Shown: piece by piece, positions 56,971-64,000 of the stretch
Position numbering within the stretch: the stretch's first letter is position 1
Layout: the number at the start of each line of letters is the position of its first letter
Assembly (NCBI GenBank): GCA_934178475.1
Contig: CAKPQH010000002.1
Location: forward strand, 1 to 64,000
Source: an uncultured Clostridia bacterium
GTDB lineage: Bacteria > Bacillota > Clostridia > TANB77 > CAG-508
DNA: 64,000 nt
Direction: 5' to 3'
Position numbers and translations under genes: made by a program
The notes under the pieces: generated by a model
The model's database searches: none
What the model saw: the letters and a program-made list of their open reading frames with translations, nothing else
Told to the model about the DNA's origin: nothing

Positions 56971-58167
56971 ATGTACGAAATATTTGCAGATTTACATGTA
57001 CACATTGGTAGAAGCGAGCAAGGAAAACCAATAAAGATAACAGGAGCTAGAAGTTTGAATTTTTCAAATATTGCTAAAGAATGTGAAGAAAAGAAAGGAA
57101 TAAATGTTGTAGGAATAATTGATTGTGCATCACCATATGTAATTGAAGATATAGAAAATTTTCTAAAAACAGGAGATGCATATGAATTAAAAGATGGAGG
57201 AATTATATATAAAGATAAAGTGTGCATATTACTAGGAAGTGAAGTAGAGACATCAGAAGTTGGCAGAAACGGAAAAAAAGGTAGTGCCCATAATGTATGT
57301 TTCTTTCCATACTTAAAAGATATAAAAGCTTTTTCAAATGAAATGAGTAAACATATAAAAAATATAACATTAAGTACACAACGTTCAGATGTCTCTGGAT
57401 ATGAGCTTATTGATATTGTAGAAAAGTACAATGGTATATTAATTCCAGCACATGTATTTACACCATTTAAAAGCTATTATGGAAATTGCGTAGATAGGTT
57501 AAAAGATATATTCAAAGAAAAATATGATAAAATTTTTGCAATTGAATTAGGACTAAGTTCTGATACATATTTAGCAGATGAAATATCAGAATTAGAAAAT
57601 AAGACTTTTGTTACAAATTCAGATGCACATTCTCTTCCAAAAATTGCAAGAGAATATAATAAAATGTTAGTTGAAGATATAAGTTTTAAAGAAATTGTAA
57701 AAGCTTTAAAAAATGAAGATGGAAGAAAAGTTATATCAAATTATGGATTAGATCCAAAGCTTGGAAAATATCATAGAAGCTTTTGTGAAGACTGCAAAGA
57801 TTCAATTGAAATAGATGAAGCAGCTACGACTTGCCCTGTATGTAATGGAAAAAATATTACATTTGGAGTTTTTGATAGAATTGAACTTATAAGAGATAAA
57901 AAAGAAACAAAGAGTCCAGAGAATAGACCACCATATGTATATCAAATACCACTTAGCTTTATACCAGGAGTGGGAAAAAGAACAATAGATAAACTTTTAG
58001 ATAATTTTGATACAGAAATGAATATATTACATAAAATAAGTAAAGATGATATTGAAGCTGTTGTCGGTGATAAAGTTGCTAAAAATATCATTGATGCTAG
58101 AGAAGGCAATATGAGTGTACATTCTGGAGGTGGAGGAGTATACGGTAAAGTTTCATCAAAAGAATAA
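56971..58167 (+). CDS. Endonuclease Q-like PHP-domain protein
   Basis: 398 residues. The PHP metal motifs are FADLHVHIGRS, IIDCASP, GSEVETSE, IPAHVFTPF and TNSDAHS. A zinc-finger-like CEDCKD ... CPVCNG and a helix-hairpin-helix stretch FIPGVGKRTIDKLL follow, as in EndoQ (TIGR00375), which nicks DNA 5' of deaminated bases in some archaea and bacteria. I start at the ATG at 56971 with GGAGG eight bases upstream. Coupled to the HD-GYP-like gene. Confidence 0.87.
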   Translation: MYEIFADLHVHIGRSEQGKPIKITGARSLNFSNIAKECEEKKGINVVGIIDCASPYVIEDIENFLKTGDAYELKDGGIIYKDKVCILLGSEVETSEVGRNGKKGSAHNVCFFPYLKDIKAFSNEMSKHIKNITLSTQRSDVSGYELIDIVEKYNGILIPAHVFTPFKSYYGNCVDRLKDIFKEKYDKIFAIELGLSSDTYLADEISELENKTFVTNSDAHSLPKIAREYNKMLVEDISFKEIVKALKNEDGRKVISNYGLDPKLGKYHRSFCEDCKDSIEIDEAATTCPVCNGKNITFGVFDRIELIRDKKETKSPENRPPYVYQIPLSFIPGVGKRTIDKLLDNFDTEMNILHKISKDDIEAVVGDKVAKNIIDAREGNMSVHSGGGGVYGKVSSKE

Positions 58168-58190
58168 GAAAATATAAATTATAAATTATA

Positions 58191-58230
58191 AAAACATATA
58201 TTAGATAGTAAAAACTAATATATGTTTTTT
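58191..58230 (+). terminator. Terminator after EndoQ gene
   Basis: AAAACATATATTAG pairs with CTAATATATGTTTT around a 10-base loop, followed by TT. Confidence 0.85.
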
Positions 58231-58285
58231 AGTTATTTTTTTTATTAATTTGAATATACATTAAATAAAAAATAGGAGAAATTTA

Positions 58286-58930
58286 ATGAAGGTTAAATCA
58301 AAGACAAGCAAAAGTTTTAAAGAAGGTATAAAAAATTATATAATTGAAAATTATAAGGATTACCTGTTGGTATTTAGTATATTTTTAATAGGAATATTCA
58401 TAGGCGTTTTTATTATGAACAATTATGATGAGAATAAAGCTAATATTATTTCAAATTATATTGAACAATTTATAAATAATTTAAAAAATACGAATAATAT
58501 AGACAAGGCAGAATTAATTACAACATCTATAAAAGAAAATATTTTCCTTGCTATAGGAATATGGATTGCTGGTACTACTGTTATAGGTATGCCTGTTGTG
58601 CTTGTTATAATAGGAATTAGAGGAGTATCTTTAGGATATACCATATCTGCATGTACATATTCTTTAGGTTTTTGGAAAGGAATTTTATTTAATATAATTT
58701 CATTACTTTTAAAAAATATATTATTTATTCCAGCAATTTTAACACTAGGAATTAGTAGTATAAAATTATATAAATCAATAATAAAAGATAGAAGAAGAGA
58801 AAATATTAAAATTGAAATATTAAGACACACAATATTAAGTTTAATAATGTTGGGAGTTTTAGTTTTATCTTCTGTTGTAGAGTGTATAATATCAATTCCA
58901 TTATTGAAGGGAGTAATTAGGTATTTTTAA
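58286..58930 (+). CDS. spoIIM: Stage II sporulation protein M
   Basis: 214 residues with five membrane segments. SpoIIM scaffolds the SpoIID/SpoIIP cell-wall enzymes for forespore engulfment. GIFIGVFIMNNY near the start and GIRGVSLGYTISAC in the middle are family features. TAGGAG precedes the ATG. It stands as a single gene between two terminators. Confidence 0.9.
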   Translation: MKVKSKTSKSFKEGIKNYIIENYKDYLLVFSIFLIGIFIGVFIMNNYDENKANIISNYIEQFINNLKNTNNIDKAELITTSIKENIFLAIGIWIAGTTVIGMPVVLVIIGIRGVSLGYTISACTYSLGFWKGILFNIISLLLKNILFIPAILTLGISSIKLYKSIIKDRRRENIKIEILRHTILSLIMLGVLVLSSVVECIISIPLLKGVIRYF

Positions 58931-58941
58931 TATTAAAAAGG

Positions 58942-58977
58942 GAAAATGCAATATCTTTTCTTAGATATTGCATTTTA
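58942..58977. terminator. Bidirectional terminator between spoIIM and the Spo0A-like gene
   Basis: A 14-bp perfect stem AAAATGCAATATCT / AGATATTGCATTTT with a 6-base T-rich loop, ending five bases before the minus-strand stop codon. Confidence 0.85.
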
Positions 58978-58981
58978 ACAC

Positions 58982-59434
58982 TTAGGAATTTAATTTAATA
59001 TAATCTAAAATGGTTGAGAGGTACTTTGAATTTGTGGGGCACTTCTCACAATAAGCAGTAGTATAGCCAAAAACTTTTTCTATAAAATCACTATTTGCGG
59101 TATTCCATGAATAATTTATAGCATATCTTATTGCACGTTCTGCTTGAGTATAAGTAATGTTAAAGTTTTTAGCAATTGCCGGGTAAAGAGTTTTGGTAAT
59201 ACTTCCCATAATAGAAGGATCTTTGCAGCATATAAGCAAGGCATAACGTATATAGTTATATCCACTTAAATTTGCTGGAATACCAAGGTTTTTTAAGAAA
59301 ATTGATAATTGTTCTTCTTTACTTACTGTGTGCATAGAAATACGCAAAGAAGAATCGAGTTCAATTAAAAGTTTATTTAAACTCCGTACCGTTTCCTCCA
59401 ATTCATTGATTATTTCCTCTTGTGTTTTTGACAT
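58982..59434 (-). CDS. Spo0A effector-domain protein lacking the receiver
   Basis: 150 residues. The N-terminal 40 residues form a coiled coil (EEIINELEETVRSLNKLLIE). The rest matches the Spo0A C-terminal DNA-binding domain: LGIPANLSGYNYIRYALLIC, SITKTLYPAIAKNF, the recognition region YTQAERAIRYAINYSWNT, FGYT and PTNSKY. There is no phospho-receiver domain, so it cannot be switched by the sporulation phosphorelay in the usual way. It has Cys-rich elements (CEKC). AAAGGGTG precedes the ATG. Codon 17 is CGG (59386-59384), rare in this window. A second minus-strand gene lies upstream. Confidence 0.85.
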   Translation of the reverse strand: MSKTQEEIINELEETVRSLNKLLIELDSSLRISMHTVSKEEQLSIFLKNLGIPANLSGYNYIRYALLICCKDPSIMGSITKTLYPAIAKNFNITYTQAERAIRYAINYSWNTANSDFIEKVFGYTTAYCEKCPTNSKYLSTILDYIKLNS

Positions 59435-59498
59435 AATATCAACACACCCTTTCTTAAAATATGCACTGGAATTTTCCAGATTTTAAATAATAAAGTTA

Positions 59499-60113
59499 TT
59501 ATCTTTCTTCTTTAACTAAAGTATCTGTGCTTTTTGAAACAATATTTTTAGAATGAGGATTTACTGAAGATGTAGTAGATTTTAGTGATTCTCTAAAAAT
59601 ACTTTTTCTATCATTTCTCTTTGGGGAAATGTTTTTTAATATTTCAGATGCTTTTAATCTTTTTATTAAATTTATAAAAAAGGGATCTTTTTTTACTAAA
59701 AGATGATTTCGTCTTAATAAATTGTTTATTAAATTTTTTTGTTCGTCATGTGATAATATACTTTTATCCATGTTCTTTAAATTATAAATGGTTTTTATAG
59801 CATCATTTGGATAAAATCCATTTATTGCTTCAGAATCAGCATAATTAGAATAATTTCTAGGATAATCAGAAAGGATTCCCATTACTATAGGATCTAATTT
59901 TGCCGATAATCCCATTTTAAATTCTAATGCTTTTTTATCAGTTTTTAGCTTAGGATTCATTTTTATTAAAATTTTTTGTTTTATAAGTTCTTGATTATTT
60001 TTTAAATATTTTTTTATGTTTACAATTTTTTCGCTATAGTCACTATAAGTTATTTTTGCAGTTCCATCTTTACCAATTACTTCAATTGATAAGATTTTTG
60101 GTTCAAATTTCAT
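59499..60113 (-). CDS. Unknown soluble protein
   Basis: 204 residues, not recognised. The N-terminus is a small beta domain (PKILSIEVIGKDGTAKITYS), the middle helical (SAKLDPIVMGILSDYPRNYS), and the last 40 residues Ser/Lys-rich and probably disordered. AGGAGG-type site (TAGGAGGC) before the ATG. It lies 64 bases upstream of the Spo0A-like gene on the same strand; co-transcription is likely. Confidence 0.7.
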   Translation of the reverse strand: MKFEPKILSIEVIGKDGTAKITYSDYSEKIVNIKKYLKNNQELIKQKILIKMNPKLKTDKKALEFKMGLSAKLDPIVMGILSDYPRNYSNYADSEAINGFYPNDAIKTIYNLKNMDKSILSHDEQKNLINNLLRRNHLLVKKDPFFINLIKRLKASEILKNISPKRNDRKSIFRESLKSTTSSVNPHSKNIVSKSTDTLVKEER

Positions 60114-60263
60114 AAAAGCCTCCTATAAAAATTATGTAAACATTTTATCACAAAATTGAGAAAAAAGCAATATATTTAAACATTATTAAAAAATATATAG
60201 AGTATAAAATAAAAGATAATCTAACTAATGAAAAATAAAAATACAAAAAATTCACAAAAACTC

Positions 60264-60292
60264 TTTACTTTTGATAAATTCTTTGATATAAC
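60264..60292 (+). promoter_or_regulatory. Possible promoter of xerD
   Basis: TTTACT and TATAAC with a 17-base spacer, about 58 bases before the ATG. Confidence 0.45.
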
Positions 60293-60350
60293 ATATGTAA
60301 AATTTATGTAAATAAAAAACAAAAATATAGAATGGGTGGAGAAGAAGACA

Positions 60351-61232
60351 ATGGATAAGCAATTGAAACAATTTTTTGATTTTTTAAAAAATGACAAAAA
60401 AGTATCAGATAATACATTACAATCTTATAAAAGAGATTTAGAACAATTTAAAGAATATTTAACAGAAAATGGTATTAAATACAATAAAGTAGAAGAAAAA
60501 GATATCAAAGAATATTTAGAATACTTAAAAGAAAATGATAGAAAACCATCTACTATATCAAGGATGATTGCATCTATAAGATCTTTTTATCAATATGAAA
60601 TAAAAACAAAAAAAATGCAAAATAATCCTACTGAAAATATACAATCACCTAAAGTAGAAAAAAAGGCACCATCTATATTAACAGCTAAGGAAGTTGAGCT
60701 TTTGCTTGAACAACCTAAAGATGTTGATTTAAAAGGAACAAGAGATAAAGCTATGCTTGAATTTGCATATGCAACAGGAATGAGAGTTACAGAAATAATA
60801 TCTTTAGATATTGATGATGTTAATTTAGAAGCTGAAAATGTAATTTGTAGAAATAAAGATAGACAAAGAGTTATACCTCTTGGAAAAATGTCATTAGCAG
60901 CATTAAAAGAATATATAAATGATGTAAGGGATATATTAGTAAAATCAGATAAAGAAAAAGCATTGTTTGTTAATTTAAACGGAAAAAGATTGACAAGACA
61001 AGGATTTTGGAAGATAATAAAATTTTATCAAGAACAAGCAAAAATAGATAAAGATATTACACCACATACTTTAAGACATTCTTTTGCTACACATTTATTA
61101 CAAAATGGTGCAGATCTAAAATCTATACAAGCGATGCTTGGACATTCAGATATATCATCAACACAAGTTTATATGCAATTTCAAACTGATGGGTTAAGTA
61201 ATATATATAAGAAGTCACATCCTCGTGCTTAA
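60351..61232 (+). CDS. xerD: Tyrosine recombinase XerD-like
   Basis: 293 residues. SAM-like N-terminal core-binding domain (SDNTLQSYKRDLEQFKEYL) and a catalytic domain with Arg in ATGMRVTEI, HTLRHSFATHLL, GHSDISSTQVY (nucleophile Tyr). It resolves chromosome dimers in its main family role. I start at the ATG at 60351, nine bases after GGTGGAG; the GTG at 60336 lies inside that site. Confidence 0.93.
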   Translation: MDKQLKQFFDFLKNDKKVSDNTLQSYKRDLEQFKEYLTENGIKYNKVEEKDIKEYLEYLKENDRKPSTISRMIASIRSFYQYEIKTKKMQNNPTENIQSPKVEKKAPSILTAKEVELLLEQPKDVDLKGTRDKAMLEFAYATGMRVTEIISLDIDDVNLEAENVICRNKDRQRVIPLGKMSLAALKEYINDVRDILVKSDKEKALFVNLNGKRLTRQGFWKIIKFYQEQAKIDKDITPHTLRHSFATHLLQNGADLKSIQAMLGHSDISSTQVYMQFQTDGLSNIYKKSHPRA

Positions 61233-61240
61233 ATATTGTA

Positions 61241-61280
61241 AAAATAGTAAGGAAAAGAGAAAAGTCCTTGCTATTTTTTT
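61241..61280 (+). terminator. Terminator after xerD
   Basis: AAAAATAGTAAGGA pairs with TCCTTGCTATTTTT (one wobble), then extra T bases. Confidence 0.85.
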
Positions 61281-61328
61281 AGGTTTAGTATAAAATATCA
61301 ATGAATAAATTATATAATAGAGGTGGAT

Positions 61329-62918
61329 ATGAAACATAATATTTTTGGATATTTATTTGTAATATTTGTAATAGGAATAATGGGATTTTCTATATATAGA
61401 GTAAAAATAAAAAATAAAGATGAAGACAATAATGTTGTTGTAGCTAATGAAGAAAATATTAATAAGATAGATGAAATAACATTAGCTATAGCTGGTATAG
61501 ATTCTATAAATCCAATTATTAGTAACAATAAACAAGTTCAAAATATAACAAAATTGATATATGAACCATTGATAAATATAACAGATGATTACAAGTTAGA
61601 AGCATGTTTAGCCAAAGAATGGTCTACATCAGATGGGTTATCATATGTAATAAAACTTAGAGAAGGCATAAAATGGTCAGACGGTTCAAGATGTACAAGT
61701 ACAGATGTAAAATATACAATTGATAAATTAAAAGATGAAAATGCAAGTTCTGTATATGATTCTAATGTTCATAAAATACAAGAAGTGGATATTATAGATA
61801 ATGTAACTCTTAGAATTATATTATCAGAAAAAATCCCAAAATTTGAATATTATTTAAGTTTTCCAATAATGTGTAGCTCATATTATGGAGAAGATAACTT
61901 TTGGAATACAGAAAAAAATAATAAACCTGTTTCAACTGGAAGATATAAAATAAAAGAAATAACAGGAAGTACAATTGTATTAGAAAAAAACAATGATTGG
62001 TGGAAAAAGAAAAATGAGGATACATATATTAATAAAATAAATGTAAATGTATATACTTCATTAGCAGAAATGTATAATGCTTTTAAATTAGGGAATATTG
62101 ATTTAATTGTTACAGAAAATACATCATACCAAGATTATATAGGAACAATTGGATATAATACAACTGAAATTGAAGGAAGAGAATTTATATTCTTAGCTCT
62201 TAACAATCAAAACCAGTTATTAGCAGATGCAAGCATAAGAAAAGCAGTGAGAGATGCAATAAATAAAGATGAAGTTGTTGCTAATATAAAAGGATATAGT
62301 ACAGCAAATTTTATGCTTAATACAAATAGTTATTTAATTAATAGAGAAGATGAAAATTATTATAATCTTGGAGAAGTATCTAATATTCTTAATTCACAAA
62401 ATTGGCTTATAAAAAATGGTGTATGGCAAAGAAGCATAAATTATTCTATACAAAAATTAGAATTTAACTTGGTCGTAAAAGTAAGCGATTCAACTAGAGT
62501 TGAGATTGCTAAAAATATAAAAAATCAACTAGCAAGTCAAGGAATAATAATTAATTTAATTGGTGCATCTGATGAAGATTACAATAATTATTTAATAAAT
62601 AAGAATTATGATATGATTTTATGTAGCAGCTATTTGCCAATAGCACCTGATTTAAATACATATTTGGGAGAAAATAATATTGCAAATTACAACAATGATG
62701 AAGTAAAAGGGGTATTAAATGATATAAATAATATTACAGATGAAAATGAACTAAAAAATAAATATCAGAGATTATATGAAATATATAATGGAGAAGCTCC
62801 ATATATAGGTATAGCAAGAAAAAAAGCATATGTTCTTACAAATACAGATTTAGTTGGAGAGATAAAATCAAATTGGTTTAATTTATTTTATGGAATAAAA
62901 GATTGGTACAAGAAATAA
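61329..62918 (+). CDS. Membrane-anchored peptide-binding protein (SBP family 5)
   Basis: 529 residues. The bulk matches oligopeptide/dipeptide ABC substrate-binding proteins: ITKLIYEPLINITDDYKLEA, LREGIKWSDGSRCTSTDVKY, KPVSTGRYKIKEI and ASIRKAVRDAINKDEVV. Instead of a lipobox Cys it has an uncleaved-looking N-terminal membrane helix (about 6-24). No permease or ATPase genes are adjacent, so it may feed a distant transporter or act as a sensor. The ATG at 61329 follows AGAGGTGG. Confidence 0.85.
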   Translation: MKHNIFGYLFVIFVIGIMGFSIYRVKIKNKDEDNNVVVANEENINKIDEITLAIAGIDSINPIISNNKQVQNITKLIYEPLINITDDYKLEACLAKEWSTSDGLSYVIKLREGIKWSDGSRCTSTDVKYTIDKLKDENASSVYDSNVHKIQEVDIIDNVTLRIILSEKIPKFEYYLSFPIMCSSYYGEDNFWNTEKNNKPVSTGRYKIKEITGSTIVLEKNNDWWKKKNEDTYINKINVNVYTSLAEMYNAFKLGNIDLIVTENTSYQDYIGTIGYNTTEIEGREFIFLALNNQNQLLADASIRKAVRDAINKDEVVANIKGYSTANFMLNTNSYLINREDENYYNLGEVSNILNSQNWLIKNGVWQRSINYSIQKLEFNLVVKVSDSTRVEIAKNIKNQLASQGIIINLIGASDEDYNNYLINKNYDMILCSSYLPIAPDLNTYLGENNIANYNNDEVKGVLNDINNITDENELKNKYQRLYEIYNGEAPYIGIARKKAYVLTNTDLVGEIKSNWFNLFYGIKDWYKK

Positions 62919-62922
62919 TAGG

Positions 62923-62951
62923 TTGAAAAAAATAATAGAATGTAATATAAT
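62923..62951 (+). promoter_or_regulatory. Promoter of plsY-gpsA
   Basis: TTGAAA and a perfect TATAAT with a 17-base spacer, directly after the peptide-binding gene and 31 bases before the plsY start. Confidence 0.8.
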
Positions 62952-62982
62952 GTTTTTGTAAAAAGAAAAAGGAGGAATAATA

Positions 62983-63621
62983 ATGGCATCATATATAATA
63001 ATAGCAATAGTTGCATACTTAATAGGAAGTATTAATTTTTCAGTAATATTAAGTAAAAAAATGGCAGGATTTGATGTAAGGGAAAAAGGTAGCGGGAATG
63101 CAGGAACAACGAATATGCTTCGTTCAGTTGGAAAAAAAGCAGCTGCATTAACTCTTTTATGTGATGTGTTAAAAGGTGTTGTTTCAATAGGAATAGCATG
63201 GATTGTAGGAAAAATTGCAAATGATGTGGACAGTGCTTTATTAGTTCAAATAGCAGGAATACTTGTTGTTGTTGGACACACATATCCAATATTTTTTGGA
63301 TTTAAAGGTGGAAAAGGCGTTGCAACTTCTCTAGGAGTATTACTTATGACTAACTGGCAAATAGGTCTAATATGTTTAACATTTGCTATAGTAATAATGG
63401 CACTAAGTAGAAAAGTATCTTTAGGTTCAATAGGAGCAGCAATATTATTTCCTATACTAACAATATTTACAAATTCACATTTTATTGTTGAGGCAAATGG
63501 ATTTAAATATTTAGTATATAGTTTAATATTAGCAGCAATAGTAGTATTTAATCATAGAGAAAACATAAAAAGATTATTAAATGGAACTGAAAATACATTA
63601 AGCTTTAAGAAAAAAAATTAG
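62983..63621 (+). CDS. plsY: Acyl-phosphate:glycerol-3-phosphate acyltransferase
   Basis: 212 residues with five membrane segments. It makes lysophosphatidic acid from acyl-phosphate and glycerol 3-phosphate. Catalytic loops: YLIGSINFSVILSKK, KGSGNAGTTNMLRSVGKK and GHTYPIFFGFKGGKGVATSLG. AAGGAGG before the ATG. gpsA, which makes its substrate, follows after 10 bases. Confidence 0.96.
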   Translation: MASYIIIAIVAYLIGSINFSVILSKKMAGFDVREKGSGNAGTTNMLRSVGKKAAALTLLCDVLKGVVSIGIAWIVGKIANDVDSALLVQIAGILVVVGHTYPIFFGFKGGKGVATSLGVLLMTNWQIGLICLTFAIVIMALSRKVSLGSIGAAILFPILTIFTNSHFIVEANGFKYLVYSLILAAIVVFNHRENIKRLLNGTENTLSFKKKN

Positions 63622-63631
63622 GAGGAACAAA

Positions 63632-64000
63632 ATGAAAAATATAGCAATAATAGGAAGCGGTAGCTGGGGTGTAACTCTTGGAGTACATTTAGCTAGCAAA
63701 GGACATAATGTAAAAATATGGTCTTTTAGTAAAGATGAAAAAGACTTAATAAATAATGAAAAAAAATGTAAGTTTATACCAGATTTGATTTTACCAGATG
63801 GAATATATTGCAGTAATGATTATAAAGAAGTAATTGAAGGTGCAGATTTAATACTTCAAGTTACTCCATCAAAATTTACAAGAAATATAGTGAAAGATTT
63901 TAAAGAATTCATTGATTGTGAAAAACAACCTATAATAATTTGTTCAAAAGGAATAGAAAAGGAAACATCAAAAACATTAGATGAAGTAATATTAGATGAA
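63632..64000 (+). CDS. gpsA: Glycerol-3-phosphate dehydrogenase, 5' part
   Basis: The first 123 codons are present and the window ends in frame. The NAD(P)-binding motif IAIIGSGSWGVTLGVHLASK, LILQVTPSKF and IIICSKGIEKET are typical of GpsA, which reduces dihydroxyacetone phosphate to glycerol 3-phosphate. TAGGAGG precedes the ATG. Operon with plsY joins supply and use of glycerol 3-phosphate for membrane lipids. Confidence 0.95.
   Translation, partial: MKNIAIIGSGSWGVTLGVHLASKGHNVKIWSFSKDEKDLINNEKKCKFIPDLILPDGIYCSNDYKEVIEGADLILQVTPSKFTRNIVKDFKEFIDCEKQPIIICSKGIEKETSKTLDEVILDE

Noticed and set aside
59384..59386. In-frame CGG in the Spo0A-like gene as a third frameshift site
   Set aside because: The ATG, the CGG and the conserved domain are all in one frame, and a +1 shift would stop after two codons. 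It is counted as an ordinary rare codon and as a counter-example to test.
1..64000. tRNA, rRNA, CRISPR array, prophage or insertion sequence
   Set aside because: No cloverleaf-forming segment, spaced repeats, transposase or phage structural genes were seen; intergenic gaps are short and AT-rich.

Overview
The window is a low-G+C (roughly 30% by eye), gene-dense stretch of a spore-forming Clostridia chromosome. Spore genes (spoVAC-spoVAD-spoVAE, spoIVB, spoIIM and a Spo0A effector-domain protein), a Gram-positive type IV pilus operon without secretin, strong GGAGG ribosome binding sites and A/T-ending codons all fit an uncultured gut-type clostridial lineage. The lineage assignment is inference. 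No tRNA, rRNA or CRISPR array was seen.

Layout. 1-2.8 kb: 3' end of a large surface protein made of DNA-level tandem repeats. 3-11 kb: two unknown genes, then an RNase J / gltX / DUF951 operon and an hpt-uvrC operon. 11-13 kb: spoVACDE on the minus strand, diverging from a plus-strand type IV pilus operon (13.2-22.6 kb: PilM-PilN fusion, PilO, PilP-like, major pilin, prepilin peptidase, two minor pilins, PilB, PilT, PilC). A ROK kinase and a pilin-anchored C-type-lectin-like protein with a hypervariable C-terminus follow. 25.6-40 kb is housekeeping and small accessory genes: a PssD/PssE-like glycosyltransferase pair, ruvB, queH, a CNNM/CorC protein, polA, a lytic transglycosylase, cdaA and truA. 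A second, near-identical pilin-lectin gene sits at 40-41.7 kb, directly before the S10-spc ribosomal protein operon (rpsJ to secY, 42.3-52.8 kb), which lacks rpmD. 53-64 kb: LOG protein, mreB, a frameshifted spoIVB, a degenerate HD-GYP protein, EndoQ, spoIIM, the Spo0A-like protein, xerD, a membrane-anchored peptide-binding protein, plsY and the start of gpsA.

Two observations stand out. (1) The two pilin-lectin genes are almost identical except for the last 130 bases, which turn G+C-rich and differ at 22 positions, 19 of them at codon positions 1 and 2. That is the pattern of diversity-generating-retroelement (DGR) variable regions, displayed here on type IV pilin-like stems; no template repeat or reverse transcriptase is in the window, so the retroelement would have to act in trans. 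(2) Two unrelated conserved genes, DUF951 and spoIVB, are each broken by a single extra C in the same hexamer CGGAAA, in the same phase (frame-0 codon CGG, restored frame GGA). By my manual scan CGG is otherwise almost never an in-frame codon here (one other case). This suggests +1 frameshifting at a hungry or unassigned CGG codon rather than two random lesions.
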